A DNA stretch of 64,000 bases, from contig NZ_CP085345.1 in the NCBI RefSeq assembly GCF_020618415.1, forward strand, positions 372,001-436,000, read 5' to 3'. Both the position numbers and the translations under genes were made by a program. Source of the stretch: Cupriavidus sp. MP-37. Its GTDB lineage: Bacteria; Pseudomonadota; Gammaproteobacteria; Burkholderiales; Burkholderiaceae. The notes under the pieces are model-generated. The model did not search any database. It saw only the letters and a list, made by a program, of their open reading frames with translations, and was not told the DNA's origin. Positions 34,738 to 44,442 of this stretch are shown piece after piece. How positions within the stretch are numbered: position 1 is the first letter of the stretch; every line of letters begins with the position of its first letter.

Positions 34738-36308
34738 GTCTCGGACAGGGTTGTATTGCCGTTGCGAAGATAGCCGCGCAACTCTACCGGCTTGGTTTCG
34801 TCCTTGCGGCGCATCAACATGGTCATGCGCCAGCCACCGGTCGCGTCATTGCGCTGCACCGATGTCTTCAGCAGCTCGCCGTTGGCATCGGCCGAAACCA
34901 CCGGGTCGATGCGCACGTCCGCCGGCAGCCTGCGGAAGGCCGGGCCTTCGAAGTCCACCACCAGCGAAAAGCTCGTGTCCTCCTTGCTGCGCGTCTGGCC
35001 CTGGCCCAGCCGGGTCTGCGTCACCCACGACAGCGGCGGCTCCTGTTCGCCATCCTTCTGCCACAGCAGGCGGTATTCGTAGTCGAAGGCTTGCTTCGGC
35101 TTGGGCGGGTTGTCGGGCACCCAGTACGCGACGATGTTGTCATTGGTCTCGTCCGGCGTCGGGATCTGCACCAGCTCCACCCGGCCCGAGCCCCAGTTGC
35201 CGCGCGGCTGCACCCAGCCGCTGGGCCGGCGCTCGTACCACGCGCCGATTTCCTGGTAGCTGTTGAAGCTGCGGTCGCGCTGCATCAGCCCGAACCCCTG
35301 CGGATTGGTCGCGGCGAACGACGTCACCAGCAGCCGCTTGGGATTGACCAGCGGACGCCAGACCCATTCCCCGGTGCCGAGGTGGATCGACAGGCCGTCC
35401 GAGTCATGCACCTCCGGCCGGAAATCCTGCGCCGGCGCCGGCTGGTTCTCGCCGAACAGGTACATGCTGGTCAGCGGCGCAAGGCCGAGCTTGGTCACGT
35501 TTTCGCGCAGGTAGAGGCGCGACTTGACCTCCATCGCGGTTTCCGCGCCGGGCTTGATGGTGAAGCGGTACGCCCCGCTCATGCGGCGCGAATCCATCAG
35601 CGCATAGATGGTGATCTCCTTGGCATTGGCGCCCGGACGTTCGATCCAGTATTCAACGAAGCGCGGGAATTCCTCGCCCGAGTTGAGCGCGGTATCCACC
35701 GCCAGGCCGCGTGCCGACAGCCCGTACCACTGGTCCTTGCCAAGCGCGCGGAAGTAGCTAGCGCCGAGGAACGACGCCAGCTCGTCCTTGCGCTTGCCCT
35801 GGTTCAGCGGATAAAGGATGCGGAAGCCGGCGTAGCCCAGTCCCTTCAGCTTGGCGGCATCGACCTTGTGCGGGCCGTAGTTGAACGCGGAAGGGTCGAA
35901 GCGGAATTCCCGCACGCTGTTGCCCACCACTTCATGGATGCGCACGGGCTGGTCGAACACCATGCCCTCGTGGAAGAACGACAGCTCGAACGGCGAACGC
36001 GTGCCGCGCCAGGCGAAGCGCTCGGGCTTGTACTCGATCTCGCGGTAACGCTCGTAGGTCAGCTCGCGCAATTCGCGCGGCAGGTTCTGCGCCGGCGCCT
36101 TGTAAGGCGAAGCCGCCAGCTGGCGCGCGCGCGCCGCGACGGTGTCGAAGTCGAACGCATGGGCCGCCATCGCACACAGCGCCAGCGCCCCGCCGCCGAG
36201 CCAGGCCGCGATCCGTGCCCCGACCCGCGCAGAGCGGCGACGGGCCTCCGGGCCGGCAGCGGGCAAGGTAAACGGTACGGCTATTCGTGGCGTGGCGATC
36301 TGTGACAT
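34710..36308 (-). CDS. opgG: Glucans biosynthesis protein G
   Basis: 532 residues from ATG 36308. The N-terminus carries a long signal region ([20 protein letters not shown], then [14 protein letters not shown]). The mature protein matches MdoG/Opg[21 protein letters not shown], then [13 protein letters not shown], and [20 protein letters not shown] in the Ig-like second domain. It acts in the periplasm with OpgH to build beta-1,2-linked glucans. It is the first gene of the opgGH operon. Confidence 0.95.
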   Translation of the reverse strand: MSQIATPRIAVPFTLPAAGPEARRRSARVGARIAAWLGGGALALCAMAAHAFDFDTVAARARQLAASPYKAPAQNLPRELRELTYERYREIEYKPERFAWRGTRSPFELSFFHEGMVFDQPVRIHEVVGNSVREFRFDPSAFNYGPHKVDAAKLKGLGYAGFRILYPLNQGKRKDELASFLGASYFRALGKDQWYGLSARGLAVDTALNSGEEFPRFVEYWIERPGANAKEITIYALMDSRRMSGAYRFTIKPGAETAMEVKSRLYLRENVTKLGLAPLTSMYLFGENQPAPAQDFRPEVHDSDGLSIHLGTGEWVWRPLVNPKRLLVTSFAATNPQGFGLMQRDRSFNSYQEIGAWYERRPSGWVQPRGNWGSGRVELVQIPTPDETNDNIVAYWVPDNPPKPKQAFDYEYRLLWQKDGEQEPPLSWVTQTRLGQGQTRSKEDTSFSLVVDFEGPAFRRLPADVRIDPVVSADANGELLKTSVQRNDATGGWRMTMLMRRKDETKPVELRGYLRNGNTTLSETWSYILPPA

Positions 36309-36675
36309 GTATGCCAGGGTGAGCGGTTGAAACGGAGTGGCCGGCATCGACGGCCTGAACGATGAAGGACACGGCAAGAGATGAGCCGGGCGCCGAGTGG
36401 CGTGGCCCTGACGCGGGGCAAGCGGCCCGCGGGGCACCGTGTCCGGTTTGTTGCGATGCGCAATAAACCATAGCAATTCGAGACGCAAAAGTCACGTTTC
36501 GATCACGCAAGGTTTGAAACAAATTGTTGGCGGGGTAGCCCGAAAGCCGCTCCACGCATGGCTTTGCGGGCGATCAGGTCACATCGCCGCGAGCGTCGGC
36601 GCGGTCAGTCCCGATCGGCAGCCCCGGTCGCACAGCGATGCGGGCCGGAACGCGTCCGGCCCGTTTAATACACTG
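36309..36675. other. 367-base intergenic region upstream of opgG
   Basis: An AT-richer segment at 36455-36535 probably contains the opgG promoter. A 9-bp GC hairpin CGGGCCGGA/TCCGGCCCG (36641-36663) lies next to the end of the YTDGAK-repeat gene and may be its weak terminator, since no U-tract follows on that strand. No reading frame of substance. Confidence 0.5.
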
Positions 36676-37047
36676 TTACTTTTTGGCGCCTTCGCTGTAT
36701 GGATCAAACTTGCCGCTCTTGGCGCCTTCGGAATAGGGATCGAATTTGCCGCTGTTCATGCCGCCCTGGCTGAACGAGTCAAACGACTTCTGCGCCCCGC
36801 CCTGGATCGGTTCCATCTGGTCGGGCCTGGCGCCCGGGTTCAGCGCAGTCACGTTATCGCTTTTTGCGCCGTCGGTGTACGGGCTGAACTTGTCCTGCTT
36901 CGCACCATCGGTGTAGGGATTGAAGTTGCCCTGCTTGGCACCGTCGGTATACGGATTGAATTGGTCGGCCTTGCCCGGGGTCTGGGCGTGCAGCGTGCCA
37001 AAGGCGCAGGCGACGGCCAGGCCGATTGTGAGATAGCGCAGCGTCAT
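36676..37047 (-). CDS. Secreted YTDGAK-repeat protein
   Basis: 123 residues from ATG 37047. The signal peptide MTLRYLTIGLAVACAFGTLH is cleaved near AQT. Three units FNPYTDGAKQGN, FNPYTDGAKQDK and FSPYTDGAKSDN (residues 30-65) are followed by a spacer and two FDPYSEGAK units (102-122). It resembles the repeat peptide at 1-267 (RDPFTDGA) in both the aromatic-Thr/Ser-acidic-Gly-Ala core and the repeat length. Function unknown; a small periplasmic or surface protein is likely. Confidence 0.8.
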   Translation of the reverse strand: MTLRYLTIGLAVACAFGTLHAQTPGKADQFNPYTDGAKQGNFNPYTDGAKQDKFSPYTDGAKSDNVTALNPGARPDQMEPIQGGAQKSFDSFSQGGMNSGKFDPYSEGAKSGKFDPYSEGAKK

Positions 37048-37243
37048 GGGATCTCCTCTTGCAGGAATGGGCACCCGTCGTGCCGGCGGCATGAGGGCAG
37101 AAATCAACGCTAGGTCAGGGCCACGCACGTGTCAACCGCGGCCGGTGGCCGCGGCTGGCGAGGCGCGTCGCCAATCGCGGCCATCGCCGCGCATTGCGCT
37201 TACAATGCCACTCGAACGCCACCATGGAGCACAAGGAACCATC

Positions 37244-37669
37244 ATGCTGACCCGGCAAACCACACCCTCCGCCAGCCTCGCCCGCCCCGCCCTGCGTGCC
37301 GCACTCGCAGGCGCGCTGGGTGCCGTGCTGCTCTGCGCCGCGCCGGCGCATGCGTACTTCGACAACTACCTGAGCGGCACCATTATCGGCACGCTCAACG
37401 ACAAGGAAGGCGCGTCGCTGGCCAAGTCGGTGCGTACCGCGCTGAACGATACGGCCGATGGCCAGTCGGTGGCGTGGACCTTTCCGGCCGCGGGACGGCG
37501 CCAGCAGATCGACGGCACCATCACCCCGGTCGAGAGCAAGACCGACAAGGGCCAGCCGTGCCGGCGCCTGAAGTCAGAACTCAAGCGCGGCAGTGCCGAA
37601 GAACACTGGAGCGGCTGGTTCTGCAAGCAGTCCAACGGGCAATGGAAGTCCCGCCACGTGGGCGAATAA
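37244..37669 (+). CDS. Small secreted protein, RT0821/Lpp0805-type surface antigen family
   Basis: 141 residues from ATG 37244 with AAGGA ahead. The signal peptide ends at APAHA. The mature part GTLNDKEGASLAKSVRTALN, then TADGQSVAWTFPAAGRRQQI with DGTITPVESKTDKGQPCRRL, shows the pattern of the 17-kDa surface antigen/YfiO-like small family, without a lipobox. It is divergent from the YTDGAK gene. Confidence 0.6.
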   Translation: MLTRQTTPSASLARPALRAALAGALGAVLLCAAPAHAYFDNYLSGTIIGTLNDKEGASLAKSVRTALNDTADGQSVAWTFPAAGRRQQIDGTITPVESKTDKGQPCRRLKSELKRGSAEEHWSGWFCKQSNGQWKSRHVGE

Positions 37670-37705
37670 GCTGGCCGGCAGCAGGCTGTGCCGCGCGGCC
37701 GGGAC

Positions 37706-38293
37706 TTAGCGGCATAGCTTGCGCAGCAGTTCCCCGGCGATGGTGCCGGGGCCGGCCACCTGGAAGGTGCCGGAATGCGGCGCGCGGATGGTATAGAGCG
37801 AGTCGCCGCGCGCAAAGCGCTTGCTGTAGAGGGTCTGCTCGACCACGGCATACATCGACGTGGCGCAGTTCAGCACCATGCGCTTGAGCGAAGAGCGGAT
37901 CGGCTCGCCGCTGGCGGTGCGGATCACGCCCGACGGCGAATTGCGCATCACCACCACGCCAACCTGCGAGCCCTGGCGGCGCACCGCCGACTGATCGAAA
38001 TAGGAAATCACGCCATTGGCACCCATCAGCGGCAGCCAGCGCTGCGGGTCCGGCGCGCCGGGATCGGGTGCGGCCACCAGGCGGCAACCTTCCTTGGGTG
38101 TCGAGCGGAATACGGTGGCGGTGCCGGGGACCTGGCATTCGTAGAGGCCGGCGGCAGCGGCCGGCCGGGATGCAGAGGCCGGCGCCACGTCAGTGGCCGG
38201 CACAGCGCCGTCATCGGCGTGCGCCTGCGGCAGGGCCAGGCCGAACACGCAGCCGACCAGCGCGGCTGCGTGTCGAACAATGCGGAACATCAT
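37706..38293 (-). CDS. Secreted protein, surface-adhesin E-like
   Basis: 195 residues from ATG 38293 (the second Met at 38290 is an equal choice). A signal peptide ends near QAHA. The C-terminal half (GVISYFDQSAVRRQGSQVGV, then VVMRNSPSG, LKRMVLNCATSMYAVVEQTL and GELLRKLCR) matches the pattern of a small adhesin-E-type domain, with two cysteines that may pair. Function unproven. It precedes the convergent small antigen gene. Confidence 0.55.
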   Translation of the reverse strand: MMFRIVRHAAALVGCVFGLALPQAHADDGAVPATDVAPASASRPAAAAGLYECQVPGTATVFRSTPKEGCRLVAAPDPGAPDPQRWLPLMGANGVISYFDQSAVRRQGSQVGVVVMRNSPSGVIRTASGEPIRSSLKRMVLNCATSMYAVVEQTLYSKRFARGDSLYTIRAPHSGTFQVAGPGTIAGELLRKLCR

Positions 38294-38396
38294 GGAATTG
38301 CCCTCATGTAGACGGGAAAAAGCGATCCGCATTGTCGCACAGGATGCATGCATTGCGGCGCGCCGGCGCGCCCTGACCCATGCATCCCAGTGGCCT

Positions 38397-39104
38397 TCAG
38401 CCGTGCCGGCGCCGCCAGGCGACCAGATCCTCGATGGTCAGCACCGGCAACCGGTACATCTCGGCAAAGGCCAGCGCTTCGGCGCGCCGCGCCATGGTGC
38501 CATCCGGGTTCATCAGCTCGCACAGCACCGCGGCGGGCGACAGCCCCGCCATGCGCGCCAGGTCCACCGAACCTTCGGTATGGCCGCGGCGCTCCAGCAC
38601 GCCGCCGTCGCGCGCCACCAGCGGGAACACATGGCCGGGGCTGACCACGGCATCGGCGCCCGCATCCGCGGCAATCGCCGCGCGGATGGTGGTGATACGG
38701 TCGGACGCGCTGACTCCCGTGGTGACGCCCTCGCGGGCCTCGATCGACACGGTGAAGGCGGTGCCGTACTGGCTGCGGTTGTGCTCGACCATCGGCCGCA
38801 GGCCCAGGCTGCGCACCTTGTCCGTCGGCAGGCACAGGCACACGATGCCGCTGCATTCGCGGATCATCATGGCCATGTTGGCCTGGGTCAGGCGCTCGGC
38901 GGCAAGGATCAGGTCGGCCTCGTTCTCGCGGTCGTCGTCATCGAGCAGCACTACGGGACGGCCTGCGCGCATGGCTTCGAGGGCCTGCTCGATGCGCAAG
39001 TCGAGCGCGCGCGGATCGGCGTGCGCGATCGTATCGGCCGTGGCACGCGCGGTGGCATCCGCGAACGCCGCGGGGGCAATGGCTTCGGTGGAAAAGCTAG
39101 ACAT
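38397..39104 (-). CDS. ribB: 3,4-dihydroxy-2-butanone-4-phosphate synthase
   Basis: 235 residues from ATG 39104, stand-alone without a GTP cyclohydrolase II domain. DHBP synthase motifs: [54 protein letters not shown] and [20 protein letters not shown], then [16 protein letters not shown]. It makes the four-carbon unit of riboflavin from ribulose 5-phosphate. An FMN riboswitch lies about 170 bases upstream and represses it when FMN is abundant. Confidence 0.95.
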   Translation of the reverse strand: MSSFSTEAIAPAAFADATARATADTIAHADPRALDLRIEQALEAMRAGRPVVLLDDDDRENEADLILAAERLTQANMAMMIRECSGIVCLCLPTDKVRSLGLRPMVEHNRSQYGTAFTVSIEAREGVTTGVSASDRITTIRAAIAADAGADAVVSPGHVFPLVARDGGVLERRGHTEGSVDLARMAGLSPAAVLCELMNPDGTMARRAEALAFAEMYRLPVLTIEDLVAWRRRHG

Positions 39105-39200
39105 GAAACGCTCCTGGTTCAGCATCAATGGGCGTTCCAGGGGAAGGGTCAACGGAACTGCAATGCCCGCACGCCATGCTGACCGCACGCGCACGAACCG

Positions 39201-39255
39201 CCGAGCCTTGCGCGCGCAAGGCTCGGCAAACCACGGGCCTGGCAGGCGCCAGGCC
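39201..39255 (-). promoter_or_regulatory. Two GC hairpins in the ribB leader, downstream of the riboswitch
   Basis: GGCCTGGC/GCCAGGCC (39236-39255) and CCGAGCCTT/AAGGCTCGG (39201-39226) are perfect stems that follow the aptamer on the minus strand. Neither has a U-tract after it, so they may form the expression platform by sequestration or Rho-dependent control. Confidence 0.5.
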
Positions 39256-39275
39256 ACGCGGGCAAGCTCCGTTCA

Positions 39276-39425
39276 TCTTCTTTCATCCGGACTATGACCG
39301 TCGGCCCTGGCCTCACACCAGGTCTGCTGACCTCGCACGGGAATGCGAGCGCTCGCGGGCTCGCCGGACACGCGCTGCGCGTCGCGGCATACCGCCGGTG
39401 GGGACTTCCACCCCGCCCTGAAGAC
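39276..39425 (-). ncRNA. FMN riboswitch (RFN element) of ribB
   Basis: Read leftward, the conserved blocks appear in order: CAGGGCGGGGTGGAAGTCCC then CACCGGCGGT, GAGCCCGCGAGCG, GGTCAGCAGACCTGGTGTGA, and CCGACGGTCATAGTCCGGAT followed by GAAAGAAG. This is the complete FMN aptamer core. It controls the single ribB gene downstream. Confidence 0.95.
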
Positions 39426-39687
39426 GTAACGTAACCGGGCCGGCCAAGCGGCCGGCACCGGCCCGCGCATGTTAGCACGATTGTCCCTGGTCACTGTGCA
39501 CGCCGCGCGCGGCCCGTACCCTGTACCCTGTTGTGGCCCGCGCCGCGGTGCCGGCCACGTTCGGCCTCGGCAACGTGCCTTCCGGTGTACTACAAATAGG
39601 ATAAGGAGGCAGCGCCTGGGAGCTGCAAGCGGCAGTTTCCCCATCGCCTGCCTGACAACAACGCAGCATCTTTTCAGCGTGCTTCCC
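39426..39687. other. 262-base region between the ribB leader and pagL
   Basis: It should hold divergent promoters for ribB and pagL. A short direct repeat TACCCTGTACCCTG lies near 39520. An ATAAGGAGG-like ribosome site near 39600 has no good reading frame behind it. Confidence 0.45.
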
Positions 39688-40317
39688 ATGCGCCGACCAG
39701 ACCAAGAAGCCAGACAAGACAGCCATGCGAGTTGCATCCCCCTCCTTTCAACCTTCTCCGCGCGGCGCTGGCGACGGCCGCGCCGCGCCGCCGTGGCGGC
39801 GCTGCTTGCGCTGGCCGGGTGCCTGAGCACGGCCGCATGCGCGGCGCCTGCGATTCAGCTTGGCTACGGCTTCGACGACAGCCATCACGTGCAAAAGGCG
39901 GAGATCGCCATGCTGTGGGATTCCGGCCTGGCATGGGGCAACCCGCAGGGCTGGCAGGTGGACCTGCAGTGGGAGGTCAACGTTGCGCGCTGGCTCAGCG
40001 ACAGCAACAACAATCCGAACGATCTGTGGGAGTTCGGCGCTTCGCCGGTGGTGCGGATCGGATGGTGGCGGCACACCTGGGTGCCGTTCCTCGAGCTATC
40101 GGTGGGCGCGCGGGTGCTGAGCGGCACGCGCACCTCGGACGATCACGTCATCTCCAGCGCGTTCCAGTTCTCGGAATACGCCGGTCTTGGCGTGATGCTC
40201 GGCAAGGACCGCAACTTTGCCGCGGGCTACCGCATCCAGCATCTGTCCAATGGCGGCATCAAGGAGCCCAATCCTGGCACCACCTTCCACGTCATTTACC
40301 TGCGCTACCGCTTCTGA
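39688..40317 (+). CDS. pagL: Lipid A 3-O-deacylase (PagL family)
   Basis: 209 residues from ATG 39688. A signal sequence (LALAGCLSTAACAAPA) leads into an eight-strand outer-membrane barrel ending in Phe (YLRYRF). The active-site motif YRIQHLSNGGIKEPNPG supplies the catalytic His (about 185) and Ser (about 187). It removes the 3-O acyl chain of lipid A at the outer membrane. The final 26 bases overlap the convergent XRE gene. Confidence 0.85.
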   Translation: MRRPDQEARQDSHASCIPLLSTFSARRWRRPRRAAVAALLALAGCLSTAACAAPAIQLGYGFDDSHHVQKAEIAMLWDSGLAWGNPQGWQVDLQWEVNVARWLSDSNNNPNDLWEFGASPVVRIGWWRHTWVPFLELSVGARVLSGTRTSDDHVISSAFQFSEYAGLGVMLGKDRNFAAGYRIQHLSNGGIKEPNPGTTFHVIYLRYRF

Positions 40318-41185
40318 CTGCGCGATCCTGCGCCCCGCCCTGCGTTTCAAACAGCAGCCGCGTGGCGTCGTCGGCCGGGAAGAAGCATTCGATACGGAGC
40401 TCCTGCAGCGTGACGTCCTGCGGAATGCCGAGCGTGGTCAGCGTCGAGAACAGCGACGCACGGAACGCGCCCGCATGCAGCACCACGGGCAGCAGCGGCG
40501 GCGGCGGCCCGTCGCTGCCGTCATCCTCGGGCAGCAGCACACCGCCGGGCCCCACCATGTCCGGATGCCAGTCGGCGATGCGTGCGAACAGCGCGCGCGC
40601 GGTCTGGTCGTGCGCCTGCACCTGCAGCTCCTGCCAGACGCGCCGCAACAGGTAACGGCCGACCTGGCGCGCATTCTCGATGACAGGCCACAGGCCGTCG
40701 GGATCGAACACGGTCAGCATCAGGTTGATCCGGTGCGGATCGTCGGCAAGCGATGCCGGCGCGCGGCCGCCCAGCAAGGTGTCGAACATGCGGCGGTAGG
40801 CGGCATTGGCGTCGACCAGGTTCCAGAAGCGGTCCAGCACCACCGCCGGGTACGGCTCCTGCTTGGCCAGGATCAGGGCGATCGCCTGCTGCACCATTTG
40901 CAACGGCGGCGCGCTCAGCGCGTGTTCGCTGTAGGCGGGGGCGAAGCCGCTGGCAAGCAGCAGCCGGTTGCGCTGGCGCAGCGGCACGCCCAGGCGCTCG
41001 GCCAGCGCCAGCACCATCTCGCGGCTGGGACGGGCGCGCCCCGACTCGAGGAAGGAGATGTGGCGCTGCGACACCCCGGCGGCCAGCGACAGCGCCAGCT
41101 GGCTGTAGCCGCGCTTGCCGCGCCAGTAGCGCAACAGTCCGGGGAAGTCGAGCGTGGCCTCGGAGGCAGGGGTCAGCGTTTCCAT
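40292..41185 (-). CDS. XRE-family regulator with MmyB-like ligand domain
   Basis: 297 residues from ATG 41185. The N-terminal HTH is LRYWRGKRGYSQLALSLAAG, then VSQRHISFLESGRARPS. The remainder (ALILAKQEPYPAVVLDRFWN, MFDTLLGG, DPHRINLMLTVFDPDG) is the MmyB-like, PAS-related region that binds fatty-acyl ligands in some members. It is convergent with pagL, overlapping its stop by 26 bases. Target genes unknown. Confidence 0.88.
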   Translation of the reverse strand: METLTPASEATLDFPGLLRYWRGKRGYSQLALSLAAGVSQRHISFLESGRARPSREMVLALAERLGVPLRQRNRLLLASGFAPAYSEHALSAPPLQMVQQAIALILAKQEPYPAVVLDRFWNLVDANAAYRRMFDTLLGGRAPASLADDPHRINLMLTVFDPDGLWPVIENARQVGRYLLRRVWQELQVQAHDQTARALFARIADWHPDMVGPGGVLLPEDDGSDGPPPPLLPVVLHAGAFRASLFSTLTTLGIPQDVTLQELRIECFFPADDATRLLFETQGGAQDRAVRSGSAGK

Positions 41186-41378
41186 GCGCGTTATTACAGC
41201 ATGGCGGCGGCCTCGCCGCGAATACCTCACAGGTAATCGCAGCCATCCATAGACCTGGCCGATGGCCGGAAAAGCGCCACCGTTTGCGGCGGGCGCATCA
41301 CAGTGGCGAGGTCGTGTAACAGGCGAATGGTATGCTTGATCTTTTCAGACACCCGGCGCGCAGAGGGCGCGCACCCTG

Positions 41379-42692
41379 ATGGAAATTGCCATATTACTGG
41401 CGCTGATCCTGCTGAACGGCTTGTTTGCGATGTCCGAGATCGCACTCGTAACAGCCCGCAAGGCACGCCTGCAACGCCAGATCGAGAACGGCGACCGCGG
41501 CGCCATTGCGGCGGCAAAGCTGGGCGAGGATCCCACCCGCTTCCTCTCGACCGTGCAGATCGGCATCACCTCGATCGGCGTGCTCAACGGCGTGGTCGGC
41601 GAATCGACGCTGGCGCAGCCGCTGGGCCTGTGGCTGCAGGGTTACGGTATCTCGGAAAGCACCGCCGGCTATGTGGCCACCGCGATCGTGGTGGCCGGGC
41701 TGACCTATTTTTCCATCGTGCTGGGCGAACTGGTGCCGAAGCGCCTGGGCCAGATGGCGCCCGAGGCGATCGCGCGGCTGGTGGCGCGCCCGATCGGCTG
41801 GCTGGCGGTGGCCTCGACCCCGTTCGTCAAGCTGCTGTCGAGCTCCACGCGGCTGGTGCTGCGACTGCTCGGCACCAAGGTTGACCGCGGCCCCGGCGTG
41901 ACCGAGGAAGAAATCCATGCGCTGCTGGTGGAAGGCTCCGAAGCCGGCGTGATCGAGCAGCATGAGCACACCATGGTGCGCAACGTGTTCCGGCTCGATG
42001 ATCGCCAGCTGGCGTCGCTGATGGTGCCCCGCGGCGACGTGGTGTACCTCGATGTGGAAGCCACGCTGGACGAGAACCTGCGCCGCATCGAAGAATCCGA
42101 CCACTCCCGCTTCCCCGTGGTGCGCGGCGGCATGCACGACATCATCGGCGTGGTCAGCGCGCGCCAGTTGCTGGCGCGCCGGCTGCGCGGCGAGGAAGCC
42201 GACCTGCAGGCGGCGGTGCAGCCGGCGGTGTTCGTGCCGGAAAGCGTGACCGGCATGGAACTGCTGGAAAACTTCCGCGCCTCGGGCGGGCAGATCGCCT
42301 TTGTCATCGACGAATACGGCGAAGTGCTGGGCCTGGTGACGCTGCGCGACCTGATCGAGGCCATCACCGGCGAATTCAAGGCCGAGGCCGCCGGCGAGCA
42401 ATGGGCGGTCCAGCGCGAAGACGGCTCATGGCTGCTCGATGGCCTGATCCCGATCCCCGAACTGAAAGACCGCATCGGCCTGCGCCAGGTACCCGAGGAA
42501 GAAAAGGAGCGCTACCACACGCTGTCCGGCATGCTGCTGTTGCTGCTGGGGCGCCTGCCCCAGATTGCCGACACCGTGCAATGGGGCGACTGGCGCTTCG
42601 AGATCGTCGACATGGACGGCAAGCGCATCGACAAGGTGCTGGCCGAGCGCCTGCCGCCGCAGGACGGGCCCGAGGAAGACACCACCGGCTGA
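41379..42692 (+). CDS. CNNM/CorC-HlyC-type hemolysin family protein
   Basis: 437 residues. A DUF21 membrane domain with four helices (1-195, including NGLFAMSEIALVTARKARLQ) is followed by a CBS pair (205-335; MVPRGDVVYLDV, DHSRFPVVRGGMHD, FVIDEYGEVLGLVT) and a CorC_HlyC domain (350-425). Bacterial CNNM relatives export magnesium or cobalt and are often misnamed hemolysins. No haemolytic function is implied. It is a single gene. Confidence 0.88.
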   Translation: MEIAILLALILLNGLFAMSEIALVTARKARLQRQIENGDRGAIAAAKLGEDPTRFLSTVQIGITSIGVLNGVVGESTLAQPLGLWLQGYGISESTAGYVATAIVVAGLTYFSIVLGELVPKRLGQMAPEAIARLVARPIGWLAVASTPFVKLLSSSTRLVLRLLGTKVDRGPGVTEEEIHALLVEGSEAGVIEQHEHTMVRNVFRLDDRQLASLMVPRGDVVYLDVEATLDENLRRIEESDHSRFPVVRGGMHDIIGVVSARQLLARRLRGEEADLQAAVQPAVFVPESVTGMELLENFRASGGQIAFVIDEYGEVLGLVTLRDLIEAITGEFKAEAAGEQWAVQREDGSWLLDGLIPIPELKDRIGLRQVPEEEKERYHTLSGMLLLLLGRLPQIADTVQWGDWRFEIVDMDGKRIDKVLAERLPPQDGPEEDTTG

Positions 42693-42982
42693 GTCCCGGA
42701 GGCCGGCACACCGCAGCTCGGCGGCGTCAATCGCAATTTCCCTGGGTGGATGGCGCCGCGTTGATCTAAATCAAATGCAGTTGTGGCCGAATCACTTTGG
42801 CGCAATCTGCAACGCGCCTTCCCCTGCCCTTCGCTTATGATCGGGCTTCGCGGCCCCACGCGGCCGCGGCAGGCATGGCTGCACCCAGGCGACGACTGCC
42901 CGGCGGCCGGCCGAAGAACCATTTCAGACACGGGGAGACGCGTGTGCCGCATGCCATTGTCGGGCGGCCCGCAAGATCATGC

Positions 42983-44299
42983 ATGGATCCTGATGCCGAC
43001 GACCTCGTAGCGAGCGCTGCCTGCGGCGGCTGTGGCACGATGCAACCGTCCGCGCTGGTGTGCGCGCTGGCCGCGCGCCGCGCCCAGGCGGGTCAGCCCG
43101 CGTCCATCCTGGCGATCCGCCTGGATCGCTTTGCCAGCGCCTGCGAAACCCTCGGGCCCGGCCGCTCCGGCAGGCTGCGCGGCATCGTGCAGGCGCGCAT
43201 CGCCTGCCTGCTGCCGCCGGGCGCGTTCATGCACTGGATTGGCGCGGCCGACCTGGTGGTCATCACCACGCTGCCCGCAGGCATGCCGGATCCGGGCCAG
43301 CTTGCCAGCCGGGTGGCCGACGACCTGTCCCGGCCGTTCGCGCTGGACGGCTTCGAGCTGCATCTGTCCTGCAGTATCGGCGTGGCCAACGATCATGCCG
43401 ACATCCCGGCCGAGCGCAGCCTGCAGCAGGCGTTCGACGCCATGCTGCGGGTCAACCGCCAGGGCGGCGCCGGCCTGGCGCGCGCCGACAAGCCGCGGTC
43501 CCCGCCCGCCGCCCCGTTGCTGGCGGCGCTGCCCGACGCACTCGAGCGCGGCGAACTGAGCCTGCAACTGCAGCCGCGCGCCGATCTTGCCGGCGCCGCC
43601 GTCAGCGGCTATACGGTGCGGCTGCGCTGGCAGCATCCCGTGCTCGGCCGCGTGGCGCCGCAGGATTTCCTGCCCGGCGTCGAAGCGCTCGGACTGGTCG
43701 GGCGCATCGGCAACTGGCTGCTGGAAAGCGTGCTGCCGCTGATGCGTGCCGCCGAGACCCTCGCCCCGCTCCAGTTCACGCTGCTGGCCTCGAGCGCGCA
43801 ACTGCATCGCCCGCAAATGGTGGAGGCGCTGGCGCAGGCGCTCGATGCGGGCGGCATCGCGCCGCAGCAGCTGTGCATCGAGCTGCCGGCCAGCACGATG
43901 CCGACCGACGTTGAACTCATCGACCGCTTTGCCGCCCTGCGCCGGCGCGGCCTGCAGCTGGCGCTGGGGGATTTCGACGACAGCCTGGCCTGCCGCAAGG
44001 CTTTGGCAGCGCTGCATCCGGACGCCGTCACGCTGGATGCAAGGGGCCTCGGCCATGCGCGCGAGGCCTGCTGCCGCGCCGACAGCCTGCGCGAAGCCTG
44101 CCGCGCGGCGCGGCGCGCCGGCGCCTCGGTCTGCGCCAAAGGCATCGAAACCCGCCAGCAGCTGGACGCGGTGCGGGCCTGGGGCTGCCACAGCGTGCAG
44201 GGCTACCTGCTGGCGCAGCCGTTTCCCGCGGTCTGGCTGCTGCAGACCCATGCGGCAATCCAGCAGCGCGCGCGGGCGTTGCTGGCGCCGCCAGCCTGA
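42983..44299 (+). CDS. Degenerate GGDEF-EAL protein, likely a non-catalytic c-di-GMP effector
   Basis: About 438 residues from ATG 42983; longer starts upstream are possible. A remnant GGDEF-like domain (30-170; LAIRLDRFASACETLGPG, SCSIGVANDHADIPAERSLQ) precedes an EAL fold (180-420). EAL is replaced by VRLRWQHP, NxSP by ASSAQL, DDFGTG by GDFDDS and the catalytic lysine by DAVTLD; only the late KGIET glutamate remains. The hydrolase should be dead, and the site may bind c-di-GMP or proteins. No membrane segment. Confidence 0.82.
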   Translation: MDPDADDLVASAACGGCGTMQPSALVCALAARRAQAGQPASILAIRLDRFASACETLGPGRSGRLRGIVQARIACLLPPGAFMHWIGAADLVVITTLPAGMPDPGQLASRVADDLSRPFALDGFELHLSCSIGVANDHADIPAERSLQQAFDAMLRVNRQGGAGLARADKPRSPPAAPLLAALPDALERGELSLQLQPRADLAGAAVSGYTVRLRWQHPVLGRVAPQDFLPGVEALGLVGRIGNWLLESVLPLMRAAETLAPLQFTLLASSAQLHRPQMVEALAQALDAGGIAPQQLCIELPASTMPTDVELIDRFAALRRRGLQLALGDFDDSLACRKALAALHPDAVTLDARGLGHAREACCRADSLREACRAARRAGASVCAKGIETRQQLDAVRAWGCHSVQGYLLAQPFPAVWLLQTHAAIQQRARALLAPPA

Positions 44300-44401
44300 C
44301 CATGCGGCGCAGGGCGGGTGGTTGCACGATTTACAAATTGCGACAGACCAGCTATCAAAGCCGCGCGCAGCAGCGGTAAAATCGCGTCAATCCCAAACTC
44401 G

Positions 44402-44419
44402 GAGAATCTCGCGATTCTC
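44402..44419 (+). promoter_or_regulatory. Short palindrome in the entericidin leader
   Basis: GAGAATC, loop TCGC, GATTCTC. The perfect 7-bp dyad ends 24 bases before the GTG start and may be an operator or a leader stem. Confidence 0.4.
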
Positions 44420-44442
44420 AACCCTATCGAAAGGAGCCCGGC

